Shown piece after piece: positions 36,420 to 45,858 of a stretch of DNA of 64,000 nucleotides. Within the stretch, counting starts at the first letter, position 1. Every line of letters begins with the position of its first letter. The translations under genes and the position numbers were made by a program. Origin of the DNA: Neptunomonas sp. GTDB taxonomy: Bacteria; Pseudomonadota; Gammaproteobacteria; Pseudomonadales; Balneatricaceae. Below the pieces are notes generated by a model. The model was not told the origin of the DNA. It worked only from the letters and a program-made list of their open reading frames with translations, and did no database searches. The stretch covers positions 74,658 through 138,657 of the forward strand of contig NZ_JADGEV010000005.1 in NCBI RefSeq assembly GCF_016744175.1, given 5' to 3'.

Positions 36420-38669
36420 TTAAGATGCACCGATGTTTATGCAGTTAATTCTCTTTTGTTTTTTACGTTTTAATAATGTATCTGCGCATTGGTCATCGCT
36501 GTTTAAGATCACAATACATTCTAGGCACTGTACACACTCGTTGTAGTCAATCTCGCCGTCTCGTTTGATAGCTTTGATCTCACAGCGGTTATGGCATGTT
36601 TGGCAGGGTGTCCCGCAAAAGGGAATGCGCTTTAGCCATTCAAAGCGTCGTAAAGCGCCTAGTATTGCCAATCCTGCCCCAAGCGTACAAAGATAACGGC
36701 AGTAAAACTTGTGGATAAACATTCCGCAAACCAGTAGCGCAAGCGCATAGAGTACGAATGGCCAGTGCCTGGCAAATACTAAAGTAATACTGGTTTTGAA
36801 GGGTTCCACTTCAGCGAGCCTTTCAGCCAGACTTAGCTCATAGAAAGAAACGGCGACTAACCCAATCAGTATTGGGTATTTAAGGTAGATTAATTTTCTG
36901 TGCTTATTTTCTGATACTCGAATTTGTTTAATACCGAGTTTTTTCCCACACCAAGATGCTATCTCCTGAAGTGCACCAAAAGGGCATAGCCAGCCACAAA
37001 ATAAACCACGTCCAATAATAAATAGGCTAATAAAAGTAACGACCCAAAGAATAAAAATGATGGGGTCGAGTAAGAAGATGGTTATATCAAAGCCATCACC
37101 GATAGCATGAAGTAGTGTGAATATATTGACGATAGACAACTGGCCTTGAGCGTAGTAACCAGTAAATAAAAGCGTAAACCAAAGGTAAGCCCAGCGAAAC
37201 TGATGAAACCTTGCTGCGTTTCGACTGATTTTTTCTTGTTTGATAAAGGCTATGAATAAGATCACTAATGATGTTAATAAAATAACAATTTGTGGTATTC
37301 GGTCTTGCCAAATTCTTATCCACAACGGTGTTTGTGTCTGTTGTTTAACGTCAACCGGTATCCATTGGGAGTTTGGAAGCTGGGCCGTATTGGTGAGTGA
37401 TAAAGAATCAGTAATGAGGTGGTTGCGAGGGAGGTTAATATTCATCCCTATAAGGATCTCCCCCCCTAAGTCAAAATTGGCTATATCTCTAATTTTAAAA
37501 ATTGCACTTTGAGTAATGTGAGGTGCATTTGTGCTGGCTAGCGTTTTCTCTTCATCAGGTGCGTTGGTATCTTTAATTTCGATATTGAGGCCTCCTTGAT
37601 GAATTGATAATCGAGAAGGAACGGTTCCTGGCATAAAATCGTCAGCAAGGTGTTTATATAAACCGTTGGAGCCTATCCAGATGAGGTGTTCTCCGGGTAA
37701 GAGTTCTTTCATGAGCTTTTCATAAGTCGCTTTTCCTAACAAGTTGTTGCCGATATCCGGTGCATTTAGATAGGCGTAGTAAAGCTCGGTGAAAGTATCC
37801 GGGTTGTCTGCAGAGTGATCACCTAAATCAAAGAAGTGTCTATAATCTGAGTATTGTCTTCCTAATAGATCAAATACATCATCACTAGCAATATTCCACT
37901 GATGCACCAGTCCGCTAGTAATGAGTCTTGTCCAGTCCATGCTTTCTACTGGGGTTGTGATTTTTTTACGCAAAGCTGATTGGGATGGAAGAGAGAAGCC
38001 TTCAAGTTTGTCGCGCGCAACTTGTAGTGCCGTCGCTAATACTACATCGTTGACAATCATGACTGATATGGTGGCTTTTGTAACGCCATCAAAGAAGACT
38101 GCGCCAGCGGCGTTAGATGTTGCTTTGCTTTTTTTAGCGCTGGATATAATGACCTGTTTTTTAATTGAGTGCCCGGCGTACTGATCTGTAAATTGATCTA
38201 AAGCTTCATTTCCTAAGCCATGCAGGAACACAGGCTCATGATGTTCCATCACTCTTACTTTGCTGAATACCCCATTTGCTTGTAGACCTATTAATAGTTT
38301 AATCGGTTGTCCAGAGAACCCCGGTAGATTGTTTATCTCGTGAGATAGCCATACGTAACCAAGTAGCTGGTCCAGTTGGAAGACTGGATACACTGGAAGG
38401 CTTGTTTGCTTTTCTCCAACACGTGTTGCTTTAGGAAAGATGGTGCGAATGGGGAGGGCGTGAGCCAGTGGTGGCTTCTCTGTTTTTTTTGCTAAGCTAC
38501 TTTTCTGCTCTTGTGAGGCTGCATAAGTGTTATCAGGGTACAGTGCGAAGAATAGTGTAACGAACAAGATTGTCAGTAACACGACTTGCAGCATAGCTAA
38601 GAATCTAGCAGATGCGCTTGGCTGAGGTGCAGAATTGTTGTTGTGCTGTATTGTGCTGATAAACCTCAT
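36420..38669 (-). CDS. nosR: NosR/NirI-family membrane FMN and iron-sulfur protein
   Basis: A 749-residue membrane flavo-iron-sulfur protein of the NosR/NirI type, which in denitrifiers supplies electrons to nitrous oxide reductase. Order: N-terminal helix (about 22-42), a periplasmic FMN-binding domain with DGVTKATIS (the Thr accepts covalent FMN in the family), a large periplasmic middle, then several membrane helices with GRGLFCGWLCPFGALQE and KFYCRYLCTLGAG (two CxxxCP/CxxxC motifs), and a cytoplasmic ferredoxin tail with CGTPCQTCHNRCE and CVQCLEC. No nosZ, nosD or other nos gene is in the window; it lies between tRNA-Pro and a SulP transporter. The family call is firm; the nos assignment is not. 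Confidence 0.8.
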   Translation of the reverse strand: MRFISTIQHNNNSAPQPSASARFLAMLQVVLLTILFVTLFFALYPDNTYAASQEQKSSLAKKTEKPPLAHALPIRTIFPKATRVGEKQTSLPVYPVFQLDQLLGYVWLSHEINNLPGFSGQPIKLLIGLQANGVFSKVRVMEHHEPVFLHGLGNEALDQFTDQYAGHSIKKQVIISSAKKSKATSNAAGAVFFDGVTKATISVMIVNDVVLATALQVARDKLEGFSLPSQSALRKKITTPVESMDWTRLITSGLVHQWNIASDDVFDLLGRQYSDYRHFFDLGDHSADNPDTFTELYYAYLNAPDIGNNLLGKATYEKLMKELLPGEHLIWIGSNGLYKHLADDFMPGTVPSRLSIHQGGLNIEIKDTNAPDEEKTLASTNAPHITQSAIFKIRDIANFDLGGEILIGMNINLPRNHLITDSLSLTNTAQLPNSQWIPVDVKQQTQTPLWIRIWQDRIPQIVILLTSLVILFIAFIKQEKISRNAARFHQFRWAYLWFTLLFTGYYAQGQLSIVNIFTLLHAIGDGFDITIFLLDPIIFILWVVTFISLFIIGRGLFCGWLCPFGALQEIASWCGKKLGIKQIRVSENKHRKLIYLKYPILIGLVAVSFYELSLAERLAEVEPFKTSITLVFARHWPFVLYALALLVCGMFIHKFYCRYLCTLGAGLAILGALRRFEWLKRIPFCGTPCQTCHNRCEIKAIKRDGEIDYNECVQCLECIVILNSDDQCADTLLKRKKQKRINCINIGAS

Positions 38670-38760
38670 TCGGTTGTGCTCGATGAGTCAGAATAATACA
38701 GATTAATTTGACGGGTTGTCTGCTTGTAAACAATCCTTCTGTAGGTGTGTTTTTATAGGT

Positions 38761-40482
38761 CTAAAGTGGTGCTTTTTTTTGCGTGCGTAGTGCTTCCCAT
38801 GCCGTAAATTGGCTAAGAAATACTTGTCCCGTAAGGTCATCTAAAAAGTGGCTGCGCTTTAGTTTATCCATAACAGGTCCCTTTACTTCTGAGAGGTGAA
38901 AAATAACGCCGCTGTCTCTAAGGCGTGCATTAATAGCTTCTAAGCTCTCTAAAGCGGATGCATCAATGAGATTTACAGCAGGGCACATTAGTATCAGGTG
39001 TTTAATAGCAGGGCTTTGTGAAATTAACTCATAGACTCTATCTTCTAAGTAGCGTGCATTAGCAAAATATAGACTCTCATCTATACGTAGTGTCAGAATG
39101 TGCTCGTCGGTATTTACATTATGGCGATCGATATTTCTGAAGTGCTCGGTTCCCGGAACTTGGCCAACTAAAGCACTGTGGGGTTTACTTGTACGGTGCA
39201 GATGAAGACATATGGAAAGTCCTACGCCAGCAATAATACCTAGCTCGACGCCTTGAACAAGTGTGACTGTTATTGTGACCAGCATGGCTGAAAAGTCACT
39301 GCGAGAGTATGTCCATGTACGCTTTAGGGCAGCAACATCAACGAGAGACAATACAGCAACAATAATGGTAGCCGCGAGTGTTGCCTTTGGTAGAAAAAAG
39401 ATTAAAGGCGTTAGCAGTAGAGTTGCAAGCGCAATACCTACGGCTGTAAACGCCCCGGCGGCAGGTGTTTCCGCTCCCGCATCAAAGTTTACTACCGAAC
39501 GAGAGAAGCCTCCGGTAACAGGAAAACCTCCTGAAAATGAGGAAGCGAGATTAGATGTACCTAAACCTATAAGTTCTTGGTCTGGAGAGATCCGCTGACG
39601 GCGTTTGGCTGCAAGTGTTTGTGCTACTGACACTGACTCTACAAACCCTACTACGCTAATCAGTAATGCAGATAGAAACAGTTGTTGCCAAAGTTCGTGG
39701 TCAAATGAAGGAAGTGTTAATGAGGGGAGTCCTTGAGGAATATCGCCAATGACTTTCACACCATTGCTTTGTAAATCCCCTCCCCAAGTAACTAACGTTG
39801 TGATGACAACAACAAAGACAGGGCCTGCTTTCGCAATTAGATCTGAAAGTCGAGCATTAAGTCCGCGGTTAAGTAATAAATTTTTGAAATGCTTCCTTGC
39901 CCAAAATAAAAAAGTGATGGCACCTATGCCCATTATTAACGTTGGAAGGTTCGTCTGTGCTATTTGGCCTCCCAGTGCTAATACAATATCAAGTAGATTA
40001 TGTCCGCTAGCGTCAATGCCGAGGATATGCTTAAGTTGGCTAGCAGCAATAATTAGTCCCGATGCTGTTATAAAACCAGAAATGACAGGGTGGCTTAGGA
40101 AATTCGCAAATAATCCTAATTTAAAAATACCCATGAGAATTAACATAGCCCCAGATATAAAAGCCAATGCTATTGCCGCTGTTAAATATTGCTCTGTTCC
40201 TTGTGCAGCAATATTGCCGACTGCAGCAGCAGTCATGAGTGATACAACAGCAACCGGTCCCACAGCTAAGGTGCGGCTGGTACCAAAAATAGTGTAAGCG
40301 ACTAAGGGTAGGATACTGGCATATAAGCCTACCTCTGCTGGTAATCCTGCCAGTAAAGCATAAGCGAGAGATTGCGGGATTAGCATTATTGTAACAATTA
40401 TGGCAGCTGTGGCATCGCTACTAAACATTTGGCGATCGTATACTTTCATCCATTCTAAGATCGGCAAATAACGTTTAAACAT
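38761..40482 (-). CDS. SulP-family inorganic anion transporter with STAS domain
   Basis: An inner-membrane transporter of 573 residues for sulfate, bicarbonate or a related anion. The membrane part begins DATAAIIVTIMLIPQSLAYALLAGLPAEVGLYASILP and carries GTSRTLAVGPVAVVSLMTA and the SFSGGFPVTGGFSRSVVN element. The C-terminal STAS domain includes ILTLRIDESLYFANARYLEDRV and LILMCPAVNLIDASALESLE. The ATG at 40482 with AAGGAT upstream is preferred over an in-frame TTG at 40509. Neighbours do not indicate the substrate. A carbonic anhydrase, often paired with bicarbonate types, is absent. Confidence 0.93.
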   Translation of the reverse strand: MFKRYLPILEWMKVYDRQMFSSDATAAIIVTIMLIPQSLAYALLAGLPAEVGLYASILPLVAYTIFGTSRTLAVGPVAVVSLMTAAAVGNIAAQGTEQYLTAAIALAFISGAMLILMGIFKLGLFANFLSHPVISGFITASGLIIAASQLKHILGIDASGHNLLDIVLALGGQIAQTNLPTLIMGIGAITFLFWARKHFKNLLLNRGLNARLSDLIAKAGPVFVVVITTLVTWGGDLQSNGVKVIGDIPQGLPSLTLPSFDHELWQQLFLSALLISVVGFVESVSVAQTLAAKRRQRISPDQELIGLGTSNLASSFSGGFPVTGGFSRSVVNFDAGAETPAAGAFTAVGIALATLLLTPLIFFLPKATLAATIIVAVLSLVDVAALKRTWTYSRSDFSAMLVTITVTLVQGVELGIIAGVGLSICLHLHRTSKPHSALVGQVPGTEHFRNIDRHNVNTDEHILTLRIDESLYFANARYLEDRVYELISQSPAIKHLILMCPAVNLIDASALESLEAINARLRDSGVIFHLSEVKGPVMDKLKRSHFLDDLTGQVFLSQFTAWEALRTQKKAPL

Positions 40483-40912
40483 ACTGTTAATCCTTATGCT
40501 GAGCGTCAAATATCTTTATTAGTTTTTCACAAAAAATACTAGGTTATTTCAAATGAGTTCTAGCATCACGCCGGAGTAACTCTGCATTGCTTTAGCTGGC
40601 AAAGCTGTTTACGTAGACGGAGCAGCGACTTAGGGTAGTATTTCGCAGCGTGATCATAATCTAGTTTGTGATTTTGATTATAATAATATAATTTTTTGGA
40701 ATATGCTTTGTTTTTAATGATTGTTAGGTAAAGTAAGCACGTTAATGTTACATGTTTAAGGTGAGTAATGAGGAGACGTTAACGTAATTTCTAGATGTTT
40801 TTTACTAGGTGTAATTTGAACTTCTAGGTAGGTTTTTCATTTAGGTGCATCGAAAAAAAGGCCAGCTAACTGAGACTGGCCTTATGTAGAAAAAGTGGGG
40901 AATGTGCTTTAT
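40483..40912. other. Gene-free stretch between sulP and speD
   Basis: Apart from the speD terminator at 40853-40883 and the sulP ribosome site, I see no gene, tRNA or repeat in these 430 bases. It is AT-rich from about 40660 to 40850 and probably holds the sulP promoter. Confidence 0.5.
40853..40883 (-). terminator. Intrinsic terminator after speD
   Basis: Read on the minus strand, AAGGCCAG and CTGGCCTT form an 8-bp stem with a 10-base loop, followed by a run of T (complement of 40853-40859). It lies 30 bases past the speD stop. Confidence 0.88.
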
Positions 40913-41728
40913 TTAGTGGTTTTTCATATCCGGCATATTGCGGCCGTAGAAAATCTCATTCATCTCTTTGAAAAGACGTTCAGATACTTCTTCTGCTTCA
41001 TTATCTTTTAAATCATTAACCGTAGTTCCGAAGAGGTATTGGTCTAGATCGTAATCATTTAGCATCATTTTAGTGTGGAAAATATTTTCCTGATACACGT
41101 TTACGTCAAGCATTCGGTACTGGTCATGAATATCTTGGCTAATAAAGTTCTGAATAGAGTTAATGTCGTGATCGATATAGTGTTTTACACCTTTCACATC
41201 ACGGGTAAAGCCACGTACTCGATAGTCGATTGTAACGATATCGGACTCTAACTTGTGTATCAGGTAGTTGAGTGCTTTTAGTGGAGAGATAATGCCACAG
41301 GTAGACACTTCTATATCTGCTCTAAAGGTGCAAATACCATCATCTGGATGACTTTCTGGGTAAGTATGAACACAGATGTGACTCTTATCTAAGTGAGCAA
41401 CGACTGAATCAGGTAATGGACCTGGCTGCTCTGTCTTATCAACATCATCTGAGTCTTTTAATGGCTCTTCGGCAACCAATATAGTAACGCTGGCACCTTG
41501 GGGCTCATAGTCTTGACGGGCTACGTTAAGAATGTTGGCACCAATGATGTCGCAGACTTCACTTAAAATTTCAGTAAGCCGGTCAGCATTGTACTGCTCA
41601 TCAATATATTCAATATACTCAGCTTTTTGTTCAGCCGTTTGTGCATAGCAAACATCGTAGATGCAGAAGCTTAAGCTCTTGGTTAGGTTGTTAAACCCTT
41701 GTAATGTAATTTTACCGTTCGATGACAA
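40913..41728 (-). CDS. speD: Adenosylmethionine decarboxylase (E. coli type)
   Basis: Pyruvoyl enzyme that decarboxylates S-adenosylmethionine for spermidine synthesis. The 271 residues match the long gammaproteobacterial form: [58 protein letters not shown]. The self-cleavage site is Lys115-Ser116 in [16 protein letters not shown]; Ser116 becomes the pyruvoyl group. The start appears to be TTG at 41728, since the family begins just before GFNNL and no ATG or GTG lies there; GGAG stands about 10 bases upstream. speE is not adjacent. An inverted repeat is in its leader. Confidence 0.95.
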   Translation of the reverse strand: MSSNGKITLQGFNNLTKSLSFCIYDVCYAQTAEQKAEYIEYIDEQYNADRLTEILSEVCDIIGANILNVARQDYEPQGASVTILVAEEPLKDSDDVDKTEQPGPLPDSVVAHLDKSHICVHTYPESHPDDGICTFRADIEVSTCGIISPLKALNYLIHKLESDIVTIDYRVRGFTRDVKGVKHYIDHDINSIQNFISQDIHDQYRMLDVNVYQENIFHTKMMLNDYDLDQYLFGTTVNDLKDNEAEEVSERLFKEMNEIFYGRNMPDMKNH

Positions 41729-42122
41729 CGTCGTAAGTCTCCAACCGTTGCAGACCGCGTAAATAACGCACTGAATGATAGTTCAATCCGGTATGGATTG
41801 AAGGCGAGCTTTATTTTATTCGAGGCTAGCCTAAACACAAAGAATAATTTTTGCTTCGTCGGCATTTCTGGAGAAATAAAATCGGCCGTATATTTTTCAC
41901 TTGATAATTAAAAAAATTATATCTTTTTAAGCTATTGATATTTATTGATTTTTTTGTTTTTGTTGTTCTTTTGTATAAACTATGGGTTTCGGGCGATTAT
42001 CAGACAATATACTCGTCTAAATCAATGCTGTAATGCTAAAGGTCGCGCTATTCTGCTGGTATAAGCTATTGCAATATTAAATGTTGAGCTATGGCAGTAC
42101 TAAGTAAACAGGCAGGTGCATT
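41729..42122. other. Divergent intergenic region between speD and the arsenic region
   Basis: These 394 bases hold no convincing gene. Contents: the inverted repeat at 41782-41802, a strongly AT-rich segment (about 41880-41985) likely to carry promoters, and the ribosome site of the permease. No ArsR-type operator was recognised. Confidence 0.5.
41782..41802 (-). repeat. Inverted repeat in the speD leader
   Basis: TTCAATCC and GGATTGAA are perfect 8-base arms with a 5-base spacer, 54-74 bases upstream of the speD TTG start. It could be an operator or an mRNA hairpin affecting speD. Confidence 0.5.
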
Positions 42123-43118
42123 ATGTTAGATAGTTTCACATTATTGGCAGATTGGTTGGTGTACGACCTGTGGGGCTTGAGCGCTTCGACTAAATTGGGC
42201 GACGCACTGCATTTTTTTATTGAAGATACCACTAAGATTTTTGCTCTATTGGTGGTAATGATTTACCTGATTGCGTTACTAAGAGCTTCAATGAATGTTG
42301 AATCGGTACGTAGTTGGCTAGTAGGTAAAAGCCGTTTTGTGGGTTATCTCATGGGTTCATTCTTTGGTGCGGTAACTCCCTTTTGTTCTTGCTCTAGTAT
42401 TCCTCTTTTTCTGGGGTTCACATCGGCGGGGATCCCTGTAGGAATTACTATGTCATTTTTACTAACATCTCCATTAATTAATGAAGTTGCCATTGTGTTG
42501 CTCGGTAGCCTACTGGGTTGGAAGTTTACGCTGATCTATATTGTAGTTGGCATCTCTGTTGGTGTTATCGGTGGTGTTTTTCTGGATCTTATTAAGGCAG
42601 AAAAAATGCTGCAACCTTTTGCTGCAAAAGCTTATATGGAAGCTAAACAGTCTGCTGTTAAAGGTGAGAGTAGACGTTTAAGTTTGTCTGAACGTCATCA
42701 GTTTGCTAAAGATGAACTGGTCGATATTTTTTGCAGGGTTTGGAAGTGGGTTATTGTAGGTGTTGGGCTAGGGGCTGCACTACATGGATTTGTACCAGAA
42801 GGTTGGTTTGCTCAGAATTTAGGACAAGGGCAGTGGTGGTCTGTGCCTGCTGCTGTTGGCTTAGGCATTCCTTTATACTCAAATGCAACCGGTGTTATCC
42901 CTGTGATGGAAAGCCTCATTACTAAAGGTTTGCCGATAGGGACTACGTTAGCATTTTGTATGAGTACTGTAGCGGCGAGTTTTCCTGAGTTCATTTTGCT
43001 AAAACAAGTAATGCAGTGGAAGCTATTAGCTATTTTATTTTGTTTACTGTTATGTGCTTTTACACTGGTAGGATGGGTTTTTAATGGTATAGGGTTGTTT
43101 TTAATAACAGCCACATAG
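42123..43118 (+). CDS. Permease of the DUF318/ArsP family
   Basis: A 331-residue membrane protein with about eight to ten helices. The signature PFCSCSSIPLFLGFTSAGIPVG with TSPLINEVAIVLLGSLLGW, and later PLYSNATGVIPVMESLITKGLPIGTTLAFCMS, mark the DUF318 permease family. ArsP members of this family export trivalent methylated and aromatic arsenicals through Cys-dependent binding. Its place before a small thioredoxin and the GAPDH-ArsJ-ArsS genes makes an organoarsenical substrate likely, but this is inferred. The central cytoplasmic loop (about 165-200) is charged. Confidence 0.82.
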   Translation: MLDSFTLLADWLVYDLWGLSASTKLGDALHFFIEDTTKIFALLVVMIYLIALLRASMNVESVRSWLVGKSRFVGYLMGSFFGAVTPFCSCSSIPLFLGFTSAGIPVGITMSFLLTSPLINEVAIVLLGSLLGWKFTLIYIVVGISVGVIGGVFLDLIKAEKMLQPFAAKAYMEAKQSAVKGESRRLSLSERHQFAKDELVDIFCRVWKWVIVGVGLGAALHGFVPEGWFAQNLGQGQWWSVPAAVGLGIPLYSNATGVIPVMESLITKGLPIGTTLAFCMSTVAASFPEFILLKQVMQWKLLAILFCLLLCAFTLVGWVFNGIGLFLITAT

Positions 43119-43188
43119 TGTGCTTTTTAAAGTGTCCTCTTGAGTGTATTTATAAGAAGTTTGACCATAACTGAGGGAGAATCATGAT

Positions 43189-43428
43189 ATGAAAATTATT
43201 AAAGTATTAGGTTCTGGTTGCAGTAAATGTGAAAAGACAGCAGAGATTATTACACGCTTGGCTGCTGAAGCCGGTGTAGATGTGACTGTCATGAAAGAGA
43301 CAGATCTTGCTGTTATTATGGAATATGGTGTGATGAGTACACCCGCTGTCGTGATCGATGAGCAGTTAATGCACTCGGGTTCTATTCCGCATAGATCAGA
43401 TATTGAAGCTTGGTTAGCGATCGCATAA
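43189..43428 (+). CDS. Small thioredoxin-family protein (MTH895/TM0996 type)
   Basis: A 79-residue redox protein with the thioredoxin fold. The active site is GSGCSKCEKT (Cys11 and Cys14), and the cis-Pro element is MSTPAVVIDE. Such redox-active disulfide proteins are regularly encoded next to DUF318 permeases and arsenic genes. It may reduce an arsenical or the permease cysteines. It lies 70 bases after the permease and 44 before the dehydrogenase gene. Confidence 0.88.
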   Translation: MKIIKVLGSGCSKCEKTAEIITRLAAEAGVDVTVMKETDLAVIMEYGVMSTPAVVIDEQLMHSGSIPHRSDIEAWLAIA

Positions 43429-43472
43429 TCGCGTGTATAAGCGCTCTGTAGAAAAGTATTAAGGATTATAAA

Positions 43473-44483
43473 ATGACGATTAAAGTGGGTATCAATGGTT
43501 TTGGGCGTATTGGCCGCTTGGCAATGCGTGCAGCATGGGACTGGCCTGAAATTGAGTTCGTGCATATTAATGACCCAGGTGGAGATGCACCTACGCTCGC
43601 TCACTTACTAAATTTTGATTCTGTGCATGGGCGCTGGCAGCATGATGCAAGAGCCGAAGGTTATCGTATCTTTGTCGGTAATAAGTCTTTAACCGTGAGC
43701 CATAACCGAGCTATTACGGATACTGACTGGTCGGGGTGCGATATCGTTATTGAAGCGTCAGGGAAAATGAAGACCAAAGCGCTGTTACAGGGGTATTTAG
43801 ATCAAGGAATAAAGCGCGTGGTGGTGAGTGCACCTGTTAAAGAGGAGGGTGTACTTAATGTCGTGCTCGGTGTAAATGACCACCTCTACGACCCTGAACT
43901 CCACGATATTGTGACGGCTGCATCATGCACGACTAACTGTTTGGCTCCTGTAGTTAAAGTGATTCATGAAAACCTAAAAATTCGTCATGGTTCGATGACC
44001 ACCATTCATGATGTCACAAATACACAAACTATTTTGGATGCGCCGCATAAAGATTTACGTAGAGCGCGCGCCTGCGGAATGAGCTTGATTCCAACGACGA
44101 CGGGTTCAGCAACGGCAATCACTCATATTTTTCCTGAGTTAAAAGGCCGCTTAAATGGCCATGCTGTTCGCGTACCGCTGGCCAATGCCTCTCTAACTGA
44201 CTGTGTTTTTGAAGTTGAGAGAACAACCACTGAAGCAGAAGTGAACCAACTATTTAAAGACGCAGCAGAAGGAGAGCTACAAGGGATTCTTGGCTATGAA
44301 GAGCGTCCACTCGTTTCTATTGATTACAAGACAGATCCTCGCTCAGGTATTATTGATGCCTTATCAACTATGGTGGTGAATGGTACGCAGGTAAAAGTGT
44401 ACATCTGGTATGACAATGAGTGGGGTTACGCGAACCGGACGGCTGAATTGGTCAAAAAGGTCGGGTTGATTGATCAGAAGTAA
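43473..44483 (+). CDS. ArsJ-associated glyceraldehyde-3-phosphate dehydrogenase
   Basis: A GAPDH of 336 residues with the NAD-binding start [19 protein letters not shown] and catalytic Cys152 in [14 protein letters not shown], plus His in [12 protein letters not shown]. It belongs to the group paired with arsJ, which with arsenate forms 1-arseno-3-phosphoglycerate for export rather than serving glycolysis. The evidence for that role is the directly following arsJ, 7 bases away; sequence features such as [22 protein letters not shown] also fit this subgroup. Confidence 0.92.
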   Translation: MTIKVGINGFGRIGRLAMRAAWDWPEIEFVHINDPGGDAPTLAHLLNFDSVHGRWQHDARAEGYRIFVGNKSLTVSHNRAITDTDWSGCDIVIEASGKMKTKALLQGYLDQGIKRVVVSAPVKEEGVLNVVLGVNDHLYDPELHDIVTAASCTTNCLAPVVKVIHENLKIRHGSMTTIHDVTNTQTILDAPHKDLRRARACGMSLIPTTTGSATAITHIFPELKGRLNGHAVRVPLANASLTDCVFEVERTTTEAEVNQLFKDAAEGELQGILGYEERPLVSIDYKTDPRSGIIDALSTMVVNGTQVKVYIWYDNEWGYANRTAELVKKVGLIDQK

Positions 44484-44490
44484 TTGCTCC

Positions 44491-45717
44491 ATGTTTGCAT
44501 CAATCTCTTCTGATATCCGTCAGTACTTGCTTATCACTGCCAATTATTGGGCTTTTACATTGACGGATGGAGCGCTACGCATGTTGGTGGTGCTCCATTT
44601 TCATGCTTTGGGTTATTCCCCATTAGATATCGCGTTTTTATTCCTCTTCTATGAAGTGTTTGGTGTGATAACTAACCTAGCCGGTGGCTGGTTGGGCGCT
44701 CGCCTTGGTTTGAATAAGACAATGAATGTCGGGCTGATACTGCAAGTAGGGGCGCTCATTATGCTAGCGGCTCCCGCTGCGTGGTTGACGGTTGCGTGGG
44801 TGATGGCCGCGCAGGCATTATCGGGTATTGCGAAAGACCTCAATAAAATGAGCGCCAAGAGTGCCATTAAGCTGCTCGTTCCAGAAGATGCTCAGGGCAA
44901 GCTGTATCAATGGGTAGCGTTGTTAACCGGTTCTAAAAATACTTTAAAAGGCGTGGGCTTTTTTCTGGGTGGTGTACTACTGACACTGTTTGGTTTTACT
45001 TCGTCAGTTTTGATGATGGCTGTTGGTTTACTTATTGTCTGGATGATATCGATTTTGAATCTAAAGAAATCATTAGGTAAAACCAAAAGTAAGCCGAAAT
45101 TTAAAGAAATATTCTCAAAAAGCCGAGCTGTAAACGTTTTATCTGCTGCACGATTATTTCTTTTTGCCGCCAGAGATGTTTGGTTTGTCGTGGCGATTCC
45201 TGTGTTTTTTGCTGAGACCCTTGATTGGGATCATTGGTCGGTCGGTAGTTTTATGGCTTGCTGGGTGGTTGGCTATGGTGTTATTCAGTCTCTGGCTCCT
45301 TATGTAACAGGCAAGCGATCTGGAACAGTGCCGGATGGCCGGACGGCCGTCGCTTGGTTGCTTCCGCTCTTAATAATTCCCGCATTGATGGCTATTACCC
45401 TTAGCGTGAGTATGGATGTGCGGTTTACGGCTGAATGGCTACAGCCCTGTTTGATTGGCGGATTGATGCTGTTTGGTGCTTTTTTTGCCGTGAATTCGTC
45501 ATTGCACAGTTATCTTATCGTGAGTTATTCCAAAGAAAACGGCGTTTCGCTGGATGTCGGTTTTTACTATATGGCAAATGCAATGGGGCGACTGGTGGGT
45601 ACGTTACTTTCAGGTGGAGTGTATCAACTCTATGGATTGGAGGCGTGTTTGTGGATATCGTCGCTATTCCTGCTTTTAGCGTGGCTTATCTCATTTAAAT
45701 TGCCTCAAAAGATTTAA
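44491..45717 (+). CDS. arsJ: ArsJ organoarsenical efflux MFS transporter
   Basis: A 408-residue major facilitator transporter that exports 1-arseno-3-phosphoglycerate, the product of the adjacent dehydrogenase, giving arsenate resistance. The N-terminus (IRQYLLITANYWAFTLTDGALRMLVVLHFH) is highly characteristic of ArsJ, as is SGIAKDLNKMSAKSAIKLLVP. About twelve helices are visible. The ATG at 44491 is preferred; an in-frame TTG at 44470 lies inside the dehydrogenase gene. Confidence 0.93.
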   Translation: MFASISSDIRQYLLITANYWAFTLTDGALRMLVVLHFHALGYSPLDIAFLFLFYEVFGVITNLAGGWLGARLGLNKTMNVGLILQVGALIMLAAPAAWLTVAWVMAAQALSGIAKDLNKMSAKSAIKLLVPEDAQGKLYQWVALLTGSKNTLKGVGFFLGGVLLTLFGFTSSVLMMAVGLLIVWMISILNLKKSLGKTKSKPKFKEIFSKSRAVNVLSAARLFLFAARDVWFVVAIPVFFAETLDWDHWSVGSFMACWVVGYGVIQSLAPYVTGKRSGTVPDGRTAVAWLLPLLIIPALMAITLSVSMDVRFTAEWLQPCLIGGLMLFGAFFAVNSSLHSYLIVSYSKENGVSLDVGFYYMANAMGRLVGTLLSGGVYQLYGLEACLWISSLFLLLAWLISFKLPQKI

Positions 45718-45797
45718 ATTTCATTTTCGTTTCAGCTTGTTATGTCACGATAGCCTTCGTTGTTTTTTAATAGATAAAATATTATTTAAAAGAAATG

Positions 45798-45829
45798 TAA
45801 GGTTTCGGTATTTCATTCGACTAACCTTA
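45798..45829 (+). promoter_or_regulatory. Inverted repeat before arsS
   Basis: TAAGGTT and AACCTTA are separated by 18 bases, ending 29 bases before the arsS ATG. It could be an operator. Long spacing makes it weak. Confidence 0.25.
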
Positions 45830-45858
45830 ATAAATCAAAAAGTAAAAGAGAACCTCAT

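Noticed and set aside
39749..40297. A 182-codon open frame antisense to the SulP gene
   Set aside because: It lies wholly inside a strongly supported transporter gene on the other strand, has low-complexity composition and no recognisable domain.
41683..41865. A 60-codon minus-strand frame in the speD leader
   Set aside because: Overlaps the speD start in another frame and has no ribosome site or conserved feature.
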